DNA from: Sapria himalayana
Taxonomy: Eukaryota; Streptophyta; Magnoliopsida; Malpighiales; Rafflesiaceae
Direction: 5' to 3'
NCBI GenBank assembly: GCA_029783825.1
Contig: JAREIK010003088.1
Span: 1,418,084-1,482,083, forward strand
DNA: 64,000 nucleotides
Below, one piece after another: positions 1 to 11,647 of the stretch (its first letter is position 1; every line of letters begins with the position of its first letter). The notes under the pieces were generated by a model that searched no databases, was not told where the DNA came from, and worked only from the letters and a program-made list of their open reading frames with translations. Position numbers and translations under genes: made by a program.

Positions 1-2924
1 TCTCAAACTGTGGCTAAAGGTATTAGTTTGGTCCTTCCTCTACATTCTCTACCTCTCTCTTCTGTCCTTTATACTCCTAAATGTCCTTTTAATCTTATTT
101 GCATCAGCAAAATTACTCGTACTCTTAATTGCTCTACTACCTTGCAGGACCGGAGTATGGGAAAGACAATTGGCATAAGACGTGAGTCTCAATGCCTCTA
201 TCACCTCACCTCGAATTCATCTCCTGCAGTTTGAATTTCCACTGATGCTCCTCTCCTCATTCACAATCGTTTGGGCCACCCTAGTCTCTCCAAGTTCCAG
301 AAGATGGTCTCTCATTTTTCCACTTTGTCGTCGCTTTCGTGTGAGTCATGTCAGCTTGGGAAACATACTCGTGTCTCGTTCCCAAAGCATTTGGATAATC
401 GAGCAAAATCTCCTTTTGAGATTGTCCACACTGATATTTGGGGACCTTGTCGGACTGCGTCTACTTTAGGATTTCAGTATTTTGTCACTTTTATTGATGA
501 CTATTCTCGATGTACTTGGTTATTTTTAATGAAAAATCGAGCTGAGTTATTTTCTATTTTTCAGGAAATTTTATGCTGAAATCCAGACCCAATTCAATAT
601 TTCTATTCGTGTGTTACGCAGTGACAATGCCAGGGAATATTTTTCATCCCCATTTACTTCATTTATGTCTCATCATAAAATTCTTCATCAGTCTTCTTGT
701 GCTCATACTCCTCAACAAAATGGGATAGCTGAGCACAAGAATCGACATCTTGTTGAGACAGCTCGTACTATCCTCCTCCATAGTATTGTTCCTCTTCATT
801 TTTGGGGGGACGCTGTTCTTACCGCTTGTTATTTGATTAATCGTATGCTCCCTTCTGTTTTACATGAACAAATTGCTCATTCCCTTCTCTTCCCTGACCA
901 ACCATTTTATTTCCTTCCTCCTCGTGTCTTTGGTTGTACTTGCTTTGTTCATATTCTCACTACTGTACAGGACAAGCTTTCAGCCAAAACCATAAGGTGT
1001 CTCTTCTTGGGATATTCCAGACTTCAGAAGGGTTATCGTTGTTATTCTCTTGAGACTCATCGCTACTTTATCTCCGCTGATATTACTTTCTTTGAGGACT
1101 CACCATTCTTTTCCACCACTTCTGTGTTTCTTCCTTTTTCTGCAGTCTTACCCATTCCCATTGTCTCTTCACCTGATGTTGTGCCTCCTCGACCACTTCA
1201 GGTTTATCATCATCGCCCTCGTGTCGATGCTCCTCTGTCATTTGCTGAGGCACCTGCTGACTCACTTCCTATCCCTTCGGCTTCTCCTGCCCCGGCTCCA
1301 CCCTCTCCTGATGACTTACCCATTGCTATTCGGAAAGGTAATCGCTCTACTCGTAATCCTTATCCTATTTATAATTTTTTGAGTTATCATCGATTATCTT
1401 CACCCTATTCTGCTTTTGTCTCTGCTATATCCTCTGTTTCTCTTTCAAAGTGCACCCATGAAGCTCTTTCCCATCCAGGCTGACGACAAGCAATGGTGGA
1501 TGAAATGGCTACTCTACACTCTAATGGCACTTGGGATCTTGTTGTTTTACCCTCTGGTAAATCTACAGTTGGTTGTCGTTGGGTCTATGCAATTAAGGTT
1601 AGTCCTGATGGTCAGGTTCATCGCCTTAAGGCCCGCTTAGTTGCTAAAGGCTATACTCAGATTTATGGTTCTAATTATGCTGACACATTCTCTCATGTTG
1701 CCAAGATTGCTTCTGTTCGTCTGCTTCTCTCCATTGATGCTATGTGTTCTTGGCCTCATTATCAGTTGGATATTAAAAATGCATTCCTTCATGGTGATCT
1801 TGGCGAGGAAGTTTATATGGAGCAACCTTCTGGTTTTGTTGCTCAGGGTGAATCTGATTTAGTGTGCAAGTTACGCCGTTCTCTATATGTCTTGAAACAA
1901 TCTCCTCGAGCATGGTTTGGTCGTTTTAGTTCTGTTGTTCAAGAGTTTGGCATGCTTCGCAGTACAACAGACCATTCAGTTTTCTATCATCATAACTCCT
2001 TGAGGCAGTGTATTTATCTGGTTGTTTATGTGGATGACATTGTCATTACAGGCAGTGATCATGATGGTATTCAGAAACTAAAGCAACATCTTTTTACTCA
2101 CTTTCAGACCAAAGATTTGGGGAAACTCAAGTATTTCTTTTTACCCACTTTCCCAAAGGAAGCATGCTTTAGACATCCTGGAGGACACCGGTATGTTAGA
2201 TTGTAAACCGGTAGACACACCTATGGATCCAAATGTCAAACTTGTACCAGGACAGGGGGAGCCTTTAGGAGACCCAGGGAGATATCGACAACTCGTAGAT
2301 AAATTGAACTATCTCACCATTACTCGTCCAGACATTTCTTTTCTTGTGAGTGTTGTTAGTCAATTCCTACAGTCATCATGTGATAGCCATTGGGATCCCG
2401 TAATCCGTATTCTTCGATATATCAAAAGTAAACTAGGCCAAGGTGTGTTGTACGAGAACAGAGGTCATACTCAGGTTGTTGGTTACACAGATGCAGATTG
2501 GGCTGGCTCACCCACATATAGACGTTCCACTTCAGGGTACTGTGTTTTTATTGGAGGTAATCTAATATCATGGAAGAGTAAGAAACAAGATGTAGTAGCG
2601 AGATCTAGCGCTGAAGCTGAGTATCGATCTATGGCTTTGGCAACATGTGAACTCATATGGTTGAAACATCTTCTTCGAGAGTTGAGATTTGGAAAGGATG
2701 AAGAGATGAAACTCATCTGTGATAACCAGGCTGCATTTCATATTGCATCCAATCCATTCTTTCATGAAAGGACCAAGCATTTTGAAGTTGATTATCACTT
2801 CATTAGAGATAAGATCACATCAGGATATGTTGTTACAATTTTTGTTAATTCAGATGATCAACTAGCATATATCTTCACTAAATCTCTCAGTCGTCCTAGG
2901 ATTAAATATGTTTGGTGCATATGA
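1..2924 (+). pseudogene. Ty1/copia retrotransposon pol polyprotein, decayed
   Basis: This is the 3' part of a copia-type polyprotein; gag and the 5' LTR lie beyond the left edge. The order is pre-integrase region (10-579, with the HH-CC zinc region and the first integrase Asp near VHTDIWG), integrase core (611-1000, with SDNAREY and the HTPQQNG region), reverse transcriptase (1493-2150, with YVDD at 2027-2038) and RNase H (2193-2924, with the ADWAG and SSAEAEY motifs). Integrase before reverse transcriptase is the copia order. The frame is broken near 235, near 570 and near 2140, where a short stretch seems to be deleted. A TGA at 1481-1483 stands where the family usually has Trp. It cannot make an active polyprotein. 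It is probably an old insertion in intergenic DNA or in the MCM3-like gene's intron. Confidence 0.93.
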
Positions 2925-2941
2925 CGTATATGCTCCAGCTT

Positions 2942-3045
2942 GAGGGGGAGTGTGGAATATATACGGGAAAGCGCTACAAGCTAGAGATAAGTGAAAAATA
3001 CTCAAGGTTTTCTCTCTCTCTCTCTCTTTCTTCGTCAATATATAT
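2942..3045 (+). mobile_element. Polypurine tract and start of the copia 3' LTR
   Basis: A purine run gagggggag (2942-2950) follows the end of the RNase H region, and the next bases, tgtggaatatata, begin with the TG expected at an LTR start. A CT-repeat follows at 3011-3028. The right LTR end is not visible and the sequence turns into AT-rich DNA near 3045, so the LTR is probably truncated. The 5' LTR needed to confirm it is outside the window. Confidence 0.6.
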
Positions 3046-3411
3046 ATAATTATAGATATTGTATAATATTATATATTTATAATATGAAAAATGTCAAAAT
3101 TTATTAAAATTACCAAGTTAAAATTTTTTTTATTATGTAATATAAAATTAGTTTAAAATTTATGAGTATTATATAATATAGTTATAAATTTTTAAATGAC
3201 AAATTAAAACAAAAAAATAAATAAATCAATAAATTATATTTAAAAAAATTAAAAATTAAAAAAACATAAGCAAACCAAATGAAAAATGACCAATCAACCA
3301 TTAGATACCAAAGATCAGAACCAAACAAATTACAGTTTCAACGTAACGTATAAATAAAACGTACAATCAATAAAAAACAAAACATCGAAATCAAAAAATA
3401 GTAGATCATCA
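3046..3411. other. AT-rich junction between copia and hAT remnants
   Basis: Nearly pure A/T sequence with no open frame of interest. It should hold the 3' end of the hAT element read on the minus strand, but the GC-rich terminus seen on related elements is absent, so that end looks deleted or decayed. Confidence 0.5.
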
Positions 3412-5953
3412 TCAATCGTCAATCGGCATTTCATGAGCATCATCAGTAACATCAAGATTAGTATCATATAGATCATCATCATCAGCAATCAACTCATACG
3501 CTATCGTAGTGGATGCGGCTTCAGTCCCTGTCCCAATCTCAGCTCCAGCACGATCATGGATGCTAAACCTCGAATCCTCCCAATCCTTCAAACAAGCCAA
3601 GGCCTCAACAATATCTGGACGTAATCTCAATCTCCGATCCGAAATCACGTTCACTGCAACAGAAAATGCAGACTCCGATGGTACGCTCGACACCGGAGGA
3701 GTCAGTAGATCCCGTGTCATCCTATATAACAAGGGAAAGATAGACTCATATGATTTCCACCACTGTAATATATAAAGATTCTTAATATCAAAATGTGATA
3801 GAATTGAGCAGTAATCAGTATCTAAGTACTGAGAAAGCTCGCTCCTATGTGATGATTCACCCCTACGTTTCCCGCTCGCTAGCTGAATGAAAAAATTATC
3901 ATCTCCGAACAAGGTATCAATGTCCGTAATCACAGTCTCACTACAACCACCACCATACCTAGTATCGTCGTATGTGAACAGGTCAGTCAACTTCTCGTGA
4001 ATGAAACCTTTAGGTGGCTCTTACATGTTCATGCACGAGGAAATGTAAGTTAGGGTATTTTCTACCACTTTCACCTTAACCCTAGGGTCCATGCATGTAG
4101 CGAGACAATAAAGAGATGTAACGATGGACCAATACTTCAAGTACTTGGTTTCTATCTCGGCAACCATATGACTAAGTGTCGAGTCAGCTCTATACTTCCT
4201 AAACATGCTACTAATATTGCATATGCACCGAAATACAATACAAGTCGTGAGCATATAAACCGACGAACACATGTTCGTCGTATCATAAAAAATCTTCAAA
4301 TGGCACTCAGTTACTACTAGTAATGACTTGCTCTTTCATTACTTCATCCTTTCTATATCCCTCTCCCTTGTTCTCAGTTACTCATCAAATGGCACTCAGT
4401 TCATATCTTTAAGTTCGATCATTGACAAGGTTCAAAGAAAGGGTGGGCCAAAGAATCGATTCCAAACAACCATGGCCGTTCGCCTCACTACGCTTCCATG
4501 CGGGCGCTCGCCCATTAAGCTTGAAGTTCGCGTAAGAATACTGTTCTTAGGCATCGAATAAACACGGATAACCATCCTCCTAATGTCACTAATACTTACT
4601 GGGGTTGACAACTCCTTTCTACGGCAGCAACTACCCGACTCTTCAATGCCTCCCTCGAAGTCAAAACTCTCCTCTCCAGTGGTGCTGTCCCTATTGGCTT
4701 GTCTCCATTCGTTTGCCGGATTGTGCCATCCTATTAGCCTCACCATGTTTGCCTTCCCGGCATATAGCCTGTCTTGTCATAAAGACACTTCCTCCACCAG
4801 ATGCGGATTAAAGAGCTTCTCACACTCAAATTTTTATGGAATTTACTAAGGACTACCCTACCCTAGGTTGGACAACTTTCAGACTCTTGGTATGGTCTTT
4901 AGCGAAATGTTTCCTTCCACAGCTGAGTGCCAACAATGTCTCACATCCGATTAGAATTTCTTCTTCTTAAGATTCACAGACAAATAGAGACTACCAAACT
5001 TTTGTTGTCTGCGAGGAGTGCGAATATATTTTAGTGCATTACGTATATTATCCAACGTGAGGGAACACATCTTCATACCCGCTTGAACAATCAGGTTAAT
5101 CACATAACACATGCATCTGACATGAAAGATCTCTCTTAAAGGTGCATCTCAAATATTCCTAACAAATATGTTAATCGCTACTTCATTATTAGATGCGTTA
5201 TCGAATGTGACACTAAAAATTTTATTTTGAATTTTATATTCCCTAAAAATTTTCATCATAAACTTAAAAATGGCCGGGTCATCATGAGGAATAAGAATCT
5301 CAGAGAATCCTAAAATTTTTTTATTCATTATATAGTTAAAATCTACATAGTGACTGGCGAGACATGCATAAGATGATTTATCGTGACTTGTCCAGATATC
5401 GGACGTCACGGACATCACTCCACTATATGCCATAAATTCATTAATTATTTTTTATTTTTCTAACTTATATATCTTTAGTATATCATTCCTAGATGTGGAC
5501 CTAGGAATCCTACGATAAGCAGGCTGAAAATATGTCTGCATGATGTGCACTACCGTTAGATCTTCCAAAAATCTGATCGAAAGACTCATCAATGTGATAA
5601 GTCTGGTCATGCCGTCCCTACCCAACTCGCTAGAGTATATGAAGGGAGTAAACTTTGAGACTGAACTCAATCCAATCTCAAAATGCAGTGCCAAGTTTAG
5701 TTTGTCTAGGATCTAATCGACCATATTTTTTTGTGCATAATTCGGCATGCCTCTTAAGGTGTCCAGTCCCAAACAAACTCTTACATGTTAAAAGTCCCAT
5801 ACAATATTTGCACTGTGTCATTTCTTGTTTCTCACCCCTAACATTTTTTTGTTTTATTATATTAAAATGAGTCCAAACTACAGAAATCCTCCTAATTTTT
5901 TTATTTTTTTGAAGTTTGGGTTGAGACAACTGGAGAAAGCAAAATTTCAGCAT
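3412..5953 (-). pseudogene. hAT-family transposase (BED finger, RICESLEEPER-like), decayed
   Basis: Read right to left, the pieces give a plant hAT transposase. A BED zinc finger lies at 5678-5953 (QCKYC, then GHLKRHAELC). N-terminal helices lie at 5452-5694. The catalytic-fold region lies at 5149-5433 (TSDIWTS and VTFDNASNN), and its continuation, with stops, runs to about 4870. A DUF4413-like segment lies at 4021-4299, and the C-terminal dimerisation domain at 3412-3990 (SSVPSESAFS and a closing LKDW). Frames are broken between pieces, and about 530 bp of unrelated DNA interrupts it at 4320-4850. No working enzyme can be made. Upstream, at 6380-6777, lies a GC-rich subterminal region that matches small non-autonomous elements elsewhere in the window, so this is probably a dead relative of the element that mobilised them. 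Confidence 0.9.
4313..4850. other. Foreign patch inside the hAT transposase, possibly mitochondrial DNA
   Basis: This stretch has more GC than its surroundings, fits no part of a hAT transposase, and replaces the sequence expected between the two transposase halves. It is open over about 100 codons on the minus strand (4432-4746) and also partly on the plus strand. Its even base composition and long coincident frames recall plant mitochondrial intergenic DNA, which often moves to the nucleus. That origin is an impression, not a match. A 17-bp direct repeat (tcaaatggcactcagtt at 4296-4312 and 4385-4401) marks the left junction and suggests filler DNA from break repair. Confidence 0.4.
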
Positions 5954-6379
5954 CCTTAGACCTCTGTGTAATATTTTTATTTTCTAAATTTATATATGTT
6001 TCATTATTATTTATCATTTTTTAGGATTTTTATTATTCAGAATAGTTATTTAGAGACTAAAAGACTGATTTTAATATTTTTATTTTTGGTCTAGAGAGAG
6101 ATAGAGAAAGTTAAAAAAATTTAAAATAAATTACCCGGTAAAAGCAGCGAGATCGGTCACGTGCACGTTGCAACACGGTCAAACTCGAAATTCAAAACTC
6201 AAGTTGAGTTTAGATTCCCGAAAATACAAGCTGAATGCCGAAATCCCGAGTCCGAAGAAAGAGGAGCAAGATTTTTGAGAGAGAAAATAAGAGATTTGAG
6301 AAAAAATATTTATGAAAAACATAAATGTTATAGAGTGGGGGTCTGGAATTTATAGATTAAAGAAAATATTTTTTTGTTT

Positions 6380-6777
6380 TAAAAATATTTTTTTTTGAAT
6401 TTTTTAGGGGGCAAAATCATGAGGGCCGTTGGATTCTGCCCCCTAGCCGTTGGAGGCGAGATCCAAAGGCTTAAATTTAATTTTTTTTTCCCATGGGGGG
6501 GGGCAATTGGGTCGGTTAGGGGAACAATGGGTCGGGTGCAATCAGACCAGACCCATGGTTTTTTTTGCGGGAGGGCCGATGTAGGGGGGACACCGGACAT
6601 GGGACAAACCCATGCGGGTGTGCCGTGCCACGGGCCGAACTGTGCTAGGTCAGGCACTACACGGGACAGGCACGGCACGACACGGCCCGTGCCTAACCCG
6701 GGCACGGGATTTTCCCATGCTGGGCTGGCCCTGGCACAACTAAACCATGCCGTGCCTCGTGCCGGGCCAGGCCTCTA
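6380..6777 (-). mobile_element. GC-rich 5' subterminal region and worn terminus of the hAT element
   Basis: Upstream of the transposase the sequence becomes GC-rich, with many ggcacgg and gggcc motifs on both strands. From about 6530 to 6640 it matches, in the opposite orientation, the left half of the small element at 12933-13243: both have a run of T beside gcgggaggg, a gtcggg...cagacc block, and a gtgtgccgtgcc-type stretch. The expected terminus gacacctcta is reduced to cctcta at 6772-6777. Open frames here arise from GC bias and are not genes. Confidence 0.65.
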
Positions 6778-7574
6778 CCTCATGCTTTTCTCTTTATGTC
6801 TTTATCTTTTTTGGTCTCTCATGCTTCCCCCTTTCCATATCAACGGTCATCTCTCATGTATTCTCCCACTTTTAATTTAAATATCTCTCACATATTGTAT
6901 TTTTTTTCATTTACATTTTTAAAATCACAAATTTTTAAACTAAATTTCACTTCAATTGTATCTTATTATTATTGTTTTACTAGTTACATTATAATATAGA
7001 AACTTGAATATTATTATTATTTTTTTAAAATGTCTTGCTTTGATTCAAGATGTTCATGTAATCAAAAAATATACAGATAAAATAAACTCAAATACCACTT
7101 AGTAAAAACTCATCATGACATAAAATCAAACAAAAAAATTAATAATAATATTAGATTAAAATGTACAAAAAAATATTAATCAAATACAAGGACCAAAAAC
7201 AAAAAAAAAATTACTACAAAATATTGGTATGAGTTCAGCTTCAATGCATATAAGTATCTTGTTTAAAAGAATGAAAAATTTATCACTTTAAAACTTAGAT
7301 AACATACTTGAAATTCTAAGTAAAATCAATAACAAAAAAAAGTATGTTTATAAAAATTAATATGATAATATATTAAAAAAGTCTCTCATTAATTATTATA
7401 AATAATTCATTTTTATTTTCTATGATAAATACTATTAATGGACAAATCTTTAGGATTTTGGCAATTGTCTAGAAGAGAGATGAGGAATGAGAAAGAAAAA
7501 ACAAGAAAAAGAAAAATAAAAAGATAAATATGTATTCTCATTATTTTTAAAAAATATCAACAAAATACACACAG

Positions 7575-7620
<46 letters not shown>

Positions 7621-8114
7621 TCAAGTTAAGGCTACCCACATGTATTATGCTCTCATGTAACCAAAATAAAAAAATTAAAATAGCATACAAAATTAAATCT
7701 CAACATCTCACTTCAAGTTGGTGAGTACATATCACATATCTCAACATAAAAAAAATAAAAAATAATAATAATTATAATTAGATAGATAATTCACAATGTG
7801 TTTAGCAACAATGTATAAAAAATGTCATATTGGCATATAGATAGCAATAATCTATGTCTAATCTATAAGTTGATGATAAGTATATTTCATTCACTCAAGA
7901 AATATCATATCGACAATAATATATCAAATTATCTAGTTATCATAATAAAATAGCATCAGTCATTAAACTAAGATATATCTCCTCAAAAAGTGACAAATCT
8001 ACTAAAAAAAACAAGTGACCATTGACATATCTATGTACTCTATATTCGCACTCGATATATAAATAAACATTTAACATGATACTTATTTTTCAATAATATA
8101 AAATTACTTATATG
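6778..8114. other. AT-rich DNA without recognisable gene
   Basis: Runs of A and T with no coding signal. A (CA)n tract followed by (TA)n lies at 7567-7620. Nothing else stands out. Confidence 0.6.
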
Positions 8115-8705
8115 AAAAATGCTATTGTATATGATTTATTTTTATAAATTATTTGTATATTCAAAATATATTTCTATTTTAATATTTTTATATAAATACA
8201 AGAAAAAAAATATTAAGAAATTTAGAATATAGCAATAACACAATAACAAAGATCTCACTGACCGAATGATCCGGTCCATCCAAGTGATCTGACCTACTCA
8301 GGTTAATTAAATCGAAAAATTATTATTAATATAAATTATTTTTATTTCTATTTTTTGGCTGCTATAATTTAGGTGTGGAACTGTTCATCTCCATTTTTTT
8401 TCTCCTCTGCGTGATTTTTATCGTGATTGTTTCTGCACACATACAGTAAGAACATTCTGTTTGGTTAAAATCTATAAATACATACGTATTTTTCTAGTGA
8501 ATATAACTAATCGTGTTGAACGACTAGTGAACCATGTTAATTTGTCTGTTATGTTGTAATTTATTTTATGTTGTGATGTTGATTCTTTTGTGGTTCTATT
8601 GGATTGTGATTGTGGATATATTTACTATTTTTTTGTTATTCTCTTATTTTTAATTTCTAAAATCACAATCATAAAAGCAAAATTATCTAACAAATACAAA
8701 ATACA
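8115..8705 (+). repeat. Diverged copy of the repeat at 48008-48610
   Basis: This stretch and 48008-48610 share an ordered series of blocks in the same orientation: a region ending gcaataacacaataac, a GATC-rich block with ggttaattaaa, a block with gtgattttyatcg and tctgcacat, and a block with actagtgaacca. In the second copy these lie inside a transposon with inverted ends. Here no ends are visible, so this is probably an older, partial copy. Confidence 0.6.
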
Positions 8706-9910
8706 ATAAAAATCTCTTCATTAAATTCACCTTCCTTTTGTGTATCTTTCTTTATTATCTTTTCTTAATAACTACAAGATTCCTACTACCACAATAGAGA
8801 TAATTAACTAGACTTGTTAGTGGATCTAATCTGATATATGGAATTGACTATTAAATATTATCTCTAGTGAACGCAATAATCTCAATTAAATTAATTTTGT
8901 ATATTTATTCATAATTTTTTTGTGAAATATATGATTGTGGAGCAACCTAAAGTTTTATGTTTCAAAAAATACAAGCATGATGTTAGATGTATAAATTACA
9001 AAAAAACTTGTATAAAATGAATAATGTTTTAAAAATTTAATTAACCATGTTCTCTTCTTTTATTATGTTTTTGTGGTATATAAATATGTATCTAATTATT
9101 CATATTTTTATCAATGTGAGTCTAATATATAACTTATTTTACATTGGCATATGGAAAAGATATCACCATTACAAATAATAATCAATTGGATATTTTACCA
9201 TGTGAGAAGGCCTGGCTAATTTTTCACTTGATCCTTATTTTGATCTTTTTGTTGATACATATATTATTATTAAATTTACAAAATGTTAAAGAATCAAATA
9301 ATTATTATTATTATTATCTAACAACAATCAAACTTGTTATTTATGTAATAAGTATAATTAATTATTTTTTAAATATGTGAAAATCATCAAAACTTCAAAT
9401 TTAATTCATAAAATCATGCTTAAATAGATATTTAAATTCTAGCTAGTATCATTTATCATAGATAATCTACCATACTTTTTTTTTTTGAAATATAACCCTC
9501 TAAAGTAAGTAAAATACAAATTATTAGATTCATATCAAATACAAATATAAAATATATGATTATGGCATCAACAACTCAAGAGATTTTATAAATCATACAA
9601 CTTGTATTTATTTGCATCTCTAGCTTAGATTCTATCATATTTTATGTGATTTTCATATAGAGATTTTATTATTTTCAACTCAATTTTCCATATGTAGATA
9701 AGCTATTTTAAAATTACTTTAAACTCAATTTTAGGGTTTATAAGTTTCCTCTTGATTGGCTAAATTATTTTCAAATAATTCCCTAAAATTATAAAGGTGA
9801 TGTAATTTATCCTTTTCAAATAAGTGCGCTTGCGCTGAAAAACTGAGAGCAAACTTGATACTACTAAACTTATTTTGCCATTGTCAGTTCAGAATCAAAG
9901 AGGCAAAAAC
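8706..9910. other. AT-rich DNA left of the MCM3 exons
   Basis: No coding signal on either strand. If the MCM3-like gene is intact, this is the start of its second intron. The next MCM3 exon was looked for on the minus strand back to position 1 and not seen. Confidence 0.5.
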
Positions 9911-10151
9911 CTGGGACCGAAGTCTTGAAAAGCAAGCAAATCGGAAATGTTGATGATTAGCCGGTGGCGCTTGTGATTGATCATGCTCCTTATCTCATCC
10001 TTATACATCTGACCAATCCGCGTTCAGAGTTAGTATAAACAACGGATCAGGCGTGGTGAACGATGCAAATATGAGGAGAAAAAGCGAGTATATGTACGTT
10101 TTGATCTAAAAACTCCAGGAAAGCCCGCTTGTGACTTGTTCTGTCTTCCAT
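9911..10151 (-). CDS. MCM3: MCM3-like DNA replication licensing factor, first two exons only
   Basis: MCM3 is one of the six subunits of the MCM2-7 replicative helicase, loaded on origins in G1. Two exons are visible. Exon 1 (10151-10098) starts with ATG and encodes 18 residues including SHKRAFLEFLDQN. Exon 2 (10008-9911) encodes MYKDEIRSMINHKRHRL and the following IINISDL, ending after Gly-Pro with a split codon. The intron is 89 bp with a gtacat donor and ggtcag acceptor. Plant MCM3 begins with a similar HKRAFL-FLDQ block followed by a KRHRLI block, as recalled. Exon 2 ends at a good donor, ag/gttttt. The helicase domains are absent from the window. The gene is either a broken 5' fragment or continues leftward past a very long intron. 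A consensus E2F site upstream favours a real promoter. Confidence 0.72.
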
Positions 10152-10252
10152 ACTTCGCGCTTCTCAATCCTCCGGCCTTCGCCAACCGTTCACTTTCGGA
10201 GAACCAGAGTGATCTTCATTTCCACTGACCTGAGTTTTGGGGGATTTTCCAG

Positions 10253-10263
10253 TTTTGGCGGGA
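10253..10263. promoter_or_regulatory. E2F-type site upstream of the MCM3-like start
   Basis: The sequence ttttggcggga, tcccgccaaaa on the gene strand, matches the plant E2F/DP consensus. It lies about 100 bp before the ATG at 10151. MCM genes are classic E2F targets at the G1/S transition, so position and identity agree. Confidence 0.7.
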
Positions 10264-10439
10264 CAAATCTCCCCGATGACGACGCTGGCTTGTCCGGGCA
10301 CTTCGTGTGGCTGGCACCTGGCAGGCAGGAGAGAGTCTGGAGAGCAACGCGCAGAAAAGAATCGAAGATAAAACCGGACCGGTAACTTGAAAAGTTATCT
10401 GTTCATGGGTCACCGGTCGGACCATCATTCGAACCACAA

Positions 10440-11212
10440 CCAAACCATTTAAGTTATCAAACTAGTGAATACCTATTTTTAAGATTAATATATATATTAT
10501 ATATATATTTTTTGATAACACGTCTTCGATTTATTTTAATTAACTTATCCCATATTTTTTTACCTTTTAAAATTAAAACTTGTATATGTCATATTTATAT
10601 TTAAATATAAAATAAAATATAATGTTATCATGATATATAAATCAACTCAATATATGCTAAGATATTATTTATTTTACTTTCTCATGGAAATAATAACCTT
10701 TCTTAATAGGTTGCAATTCTATTCGAGTCATGATTTCAAAAGCGAGGTTGCAACTCTAAACTCTAGTCAATGATCTAGCTTTAATCTAGTCAATGATCTA
10801 GCTTTAGTCTAGTCACAATTCCACAAAATAAGGCTCAACTCCTTGGTAGTTATTCTTGTTCTAGTCGAGTCTCAGCTCCATAAAACATAGCATGGCTCAT
10901 TGGTAATTGTTCTAGCTCAAGTCCAGTCATTACTTCACATAATAAGAGTTGTGACTCCTCGGTTCTACCCCACTGCCACTCTCTATATCCATAGCATTCG
11001 TCGAGTAATCAAAGATAGATTTCTTTGTGTCAATTTTCTCAAAATTAAATTAGCTTCTATTCGACTTGTTTTTGGATGAAATGATGTTAAATGTCAATAT
11101 GATTTGTCCTTGCATAGAATGTTAGATTTCTTGTTGGATGGATGACAATTTGATTGTTGGATCAATGCTTTAGGTCATCTGCTTGAAATAAACTTCTACA
11201 TATGAGTAAGGA
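10440..11212. other. Intergenic DNA between MCM3-like and KASI genes
   Basis: Mostly AT-rich. At 10720-10960 there are imperfect repeats of a short unit containing tctagtca with ctccac or ctccat. No gene is seen. Confidence 0.5.
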
Positions 11213-11639
11213 TAGAGGTGTCAATTGGGCCGGGCCGGCTCGGCCCTGCATGAGGCACAGCACGGGAATTTCTCCTATTTGTGCCCGTGTAGTGTCTGTC
11301 GTCGGCACCAACCGTGTCATGCTATGCCGAGGACAATCGGGCCTCGTGCTGCCATAGCACAGCACGGAACCATGGCCTGTTGGCATGGTGCCTCGGCACG
11401 AACTAAGAAACCACCCAAGCGGCAGAAGCTAAACCCGGCAAGCGAGGCTCACCGGGCCCTGAAAATGAAGATGAATCGTGGTGGCGCAGCAGTGCATTGC
11501 CGAAACCCTAATTTTTAAAAATTCAGGTTTTGGCCAGACCAGGTTGAACCTGGCGGATTCGCGCCACTAGCCGTACCGGGTTGACCTCCACATAACCTGG
11601 CGGATGGGCTGGCCCGGCACGGCCCTTTTGACACCTCTA
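11213..11639. mobile_element. Small non-autonomous hAT element (427 bp)
   Basis: The ends are tagaggtgtcaa and ttgacacctcta, perfect 12-bp inverted repeats. The flanks agtaagga (11205-11212) and agtaatgg (11640-11647) agree at 6 of 8 positions, as expected for an aged 8-bp hAT target duplication. The inside is GC-rich with ggcccggcac-type motifs. It has no transposase. Confidence 0.8.
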
Positions 11640-11647
11640 AGTAATGG

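Noticed and set aside
6395..6880. 161-codon frame in GC-rich DNA (+)
   Set aside because: It lies in the hAT subterminal region, where GC bias removes stops; the residues are Gly/Pro-rich with no domain.
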